This document shows positions 61,783 to 64,000 of a DNA stretch of 64,000 nucleotides, in pieces. Origin of the DNA: Aphelidium insulamus (lineage: Eukaryota > Aphelidiomycota > Aphelidea > Aphelidiaceae); the NCBI GenBank assembly GCA_036784855.1, contig JAZDSV010000028.1, forward strand, positions 62,001 through 126,000. Direction: 5' to 3'. Numbering within the stretch: position 1 is the stretch's first letter; every line of letters starts with the position of its first letter. The position numbers and the translations under genes are program-made. Under the pieces are notes generated by a model that was not told the origin of the DNA, did no database searches, and saw only the letters and a program-made list of their open reading frames with translations.

Positions 61783-63955
61783 ATGCCCAGCAGATATGTA
61801 GGTAGACATTGGCGGGAACACCAGTGCAGTCACTGACACACTTACACAGCAAAACTCGCACCGCAATGCAGCCAAGCAGGACGCCTACATGGCACTGGTG
61901 GACTCGCACCGGCACCGAGTGGCCGTCGACAACCGGCAGCGGCTGCAGGCATGTCACACTTTTGTACACACATGATATGATATGACATATTTATATATAT
62001 ATATATATATAAATTGATGATATTGTAGACATCGTTTGAGGAGGCGTCACTGAAGGCGTTGGAACACGCACAGCAGGCAGTCATCATCCAGCAGCTCAGC
62101 GAGCAGGATGCAGAGCGGTTGGAGGCACGCCGCGAGCGGCAAGTTCAATGATTTAAGTATACGTGCAGTATACGCAACTTATATGACTGCAGACTACGAC
62201 GACTGCTGCACACGGAAGTGGAGAGGGACGTGCAGCAGGTGCAGCGCCAGCAACAGCTGGACGCCGCCCGCTCCACCGAGGACACACTGACCGCTATGCG
62301 ACAACGCGTCCACCTCCTAAAGTCTCGTCGGGAGCTGGAGCGCGCCCAAGTGGTGGAGGCGGCGCAGGAGGAGGCGTGGCGCCGCAACTGTGACGAGCTG
62401 CGTGAGGCGGAGAGCGCCGCGCTGGCTAAACTGGTCGCCGGACAGCAGCAACAGCAGCGCGTCGACAAGCAGCTCGCCGCCCTCAAAGTGCATGACGGTT
62501 AGTAGTATTGTGTCTATTGTGTATGTGTCTGTCTGTTGTGTATATCTGTCTTCTGTCTATTGTGTCTGTGTCTGTCTATTGTGTCATATCTATTGTATGT
62601 GTATATCTGTCTTCTGTCTATTGTGTATGTGTCTGTCTATTGTGTATGTGTCTGTCTATTGTGTCTTATATATTGTATGTGTATATCTGTCTTCTGTCTA
62701 TTGCGTGTGTGTCTATCTATTGTGTATGTGTCTGTCTATTGTGACTATTGTGACTGTCTATTGTGTCTGTCTATGTGTCTGTGTAATTGTGCTTTGCGTA
62801 TTGTTCAACTGTTCTGTCAGTTGTACTTGTAGTGTGACTGTTACTCTCAAATATTAAATATCGTTTGCCGTTTCTTTAAATACCGTGCTTAACTATCTTA
62901 CTTATATTACTATAACTAATCATCAACATGTAGAGGAAAAGGCATTTGCGCAAATGTGGGAAGAGGGCCGCCAATTGAAGGTGCAGCGTGAAGTGGACGA
63001 GCAGCGGCAGCGACAGGAGCGCATTCAGGCCACGCAAGAAGTGCTCCACGTTCAAGTGGCACAGCTGCGTGCCAAGGCACAAGAACAGCTTCAGCTCAAG
63101 GAGGAAGAGGCGCGCCTGATGGTGAGTGTTATTGATTTGATAGTCATCATACAACATTCTTAACTGTTGCACATATTTAACATTGACACTCATTGACACT
63201 GTTTAGCGACAAGAGCTGGAGACACGCCGGCTGGAGGAGGTGGAGCGGGCAAGGCAGGCGGCGGCGGCACAGCGTAAATTGTGCGCCCAGCTGGACCGCT
63301 TCAACCGACGCAAAGTGGCGCAGCGTGCCAAGGAGGCCGCGCAGGAACTACAGTTCGAGATGGACATGCTGGCACGGGTGGCCGCCGAAGAGGCCGCCAG
63401 CCGACAGGAGGAACATGAGCAGGCCGTGCGCTACCGCCAGCAGATGGCACAGTATCGGGAGTATCTGCGCGAGCTGCGACAGCGGGAACTGGAACGTGAG
63501 CGCGAGACCGACCGCATCATTGCCGCCGACGTGGAGCGCGCCTGGCACGAGCGTGAACAACAGTGGAATGCCGAGGACCAGATGCGGAAGCGGCTGCTGC
63601 ACGAGGTGATGAAGGCGCGCCAACAGCACTTGGAGTACCGGCGCGAGCAGAACAGACGCAGCAGGAGCGGAACAGGAAGGAGCGCGAGGAGATTGACCGC
63701 CTGCTGGAGGTGGACCGTCAGCGTGAACTCGCAAAACAGTCGGCGCGCACCCAGCAGCAGCTGGAGTACAGGCGCGGGTTGGAGGCGCAGATACGGCAGG
63801 TGCGCGAGGAGCGCCTGGTGGCCGAGGCGGCTATTCAGCGTGAAATTGATGCCATTCGGCAGCAGCAGCTGGCGGACACTGAGCGTGTGCGGCAGGCACT
63901 GCGCCACGTTGGACCGCGCACCAACTTCCCGTTGCACAAGTCCGAGTTGCAGTAG
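61783..63955 (+). CDS. CFAP53: Cilia- and flagella-associated protein 53 (CFAP53/CCDC11)
   Basis: Coiled-coil TPH-domain protein of the axoneme/centriolar satellite that helps dock outer dynein arms. Exons 61783-61797, 61850-61948, 62029-62138, 62193-62497, 62934-63121, then from 63207. Nearly every residue is in charged coiled coil. EARRERLRRLLHTEVERD, EEKAFAQMWEEGRQLKVQREV, AQLRAKAQEQLQLKEEEARLM and RLLHEVMKARQQ parallel human CFAP53 segments. At about 63650-63662 the frame breaks. Treating 63606-63661 as an intron restores it (469 residues) but removes a conserved stretch, so a one-base indel is as likely. Introns 61949-62028 (CAG|GCATGT) and 62139-62192 (GCG|GCAAGT) are GC-AG. Intron 62498-62933 is expanded to 436 nt by a minisatellite. 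The 15-nt first exon is tentative. The gene ends 45 bp before the window edge. Confidence 0.88.
62505..62770 (+). repeat. TGTCTGTCTATTG-type minisatellite inside a CFAP53 intron
   Basis: Direct repeats of GTGTCTGTCTATTGTGTATG-like units with a higher-order piece TATATCTGTCTTCTGTCTAT recurring at 62541, 62602 and 62682. All plus-strand frames are nearly stop-free, giving misleading V/C/L-rich frames. Confidence 0.8.
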
Positions 63956-64000
63956 TTTCACTGCTACTGTACAAGTGCACAACGTACAAAACGTTATTAG

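Noticed and set aside
61949-61954. GT donors three to four bases inside the GC-AG introns
   Set aside because: At UTP13, TRM6, CFAP53 and the RG protein, the shifted GT changes phase and yields stops or loses conserved residues.
62390-62857. Long V/C/L-rich frames in 62.4-62.86 kb
   Set aside because: Produced by a stop-poor TGTCTG minisatellite inside a CFAP53 intron.

Overview
The window is nuclear DNA of a flagellated eukaryote with a compact, intron-rich genome. The genes with reliable exon models contain about 82 introns, mostly 42-80 nt. In every model listed the exon phases close and the summed length is a multiple of three. The gene set includes an outer-arm dynein beta heavy chain, a dynein assembly factor (DNAAF1) and CFAP53, so the organism builds a motile cilium. 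An OAC1/SLC25A34-35 carrier, PKA with a long low-complexity N-terminus, a KDM4-type demethylase with PHD, extended PHD and Tudor modules, and a GCKIII kinase suggest an opisthokont such as a zoosporic fungus or unicellular relative. A stramenopile is not excluded, and I cannot name a species.

Layout. 0-5 kb: a single-exon GT4 glycosyltransferase open at the left edge, the DEAD-box helicase SPB4/DDX55, and a broken secreted-protein gene. 5.5-11 kb: a large unrecognised secreted protein and the SSU processome factor UTP13/TBL3. 11-14 kb: accessory DNA with relics of secreted ankyrin-like proteins and a hAT transposon (29-bp inverted repeats, 8-bp target duplication). 14-17 kb: PTRH2 and PWP1. 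17-31 kb: the 4,459-residue dynein heavy chain in 17 exons. 32-40 kb: OAC1-like carrier, PKA catalytic subunit, ATG8, DNAAF1, eIF4A. 40.6-52.9 kb: an RG-rich protein of unknown function, a PRL phosphatase, KDM4, a GCKIII kinase and a VPS9-domain Rab5 GEF. 53.3-54.05 kb: a second hAT-like element, ending about 60 bp before the adrenodoxin reductase gene. 56-60 kb: a kinase relic, TRM6, an intact secreted ankyrin-like gene and another ankyrin scrap. 60.2-64 kb: SLC25A32 and CFAP53.

Themes. SPB4, UTP13 and PWP1 act in ribosome synthesis; eIF4A, PTRH2 and TRM6 in translation and tRNA; OAC1, FDXR and SLC25A32 in mitochondria; dynein, DNAAF1 and CFAP53 in the cilium. Genes lie on both strands with short gaps, and nothing resembles an operon. 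Most noteworthy are seven GC-AG introns among about 82, a lineage-type family of secreted ankyrin-like proteins in several states of decay, two hAT elements with exact target duplications, and a PRL phosphatase whose UGA stop is followed in frame by a strongly hydrophobic segment.
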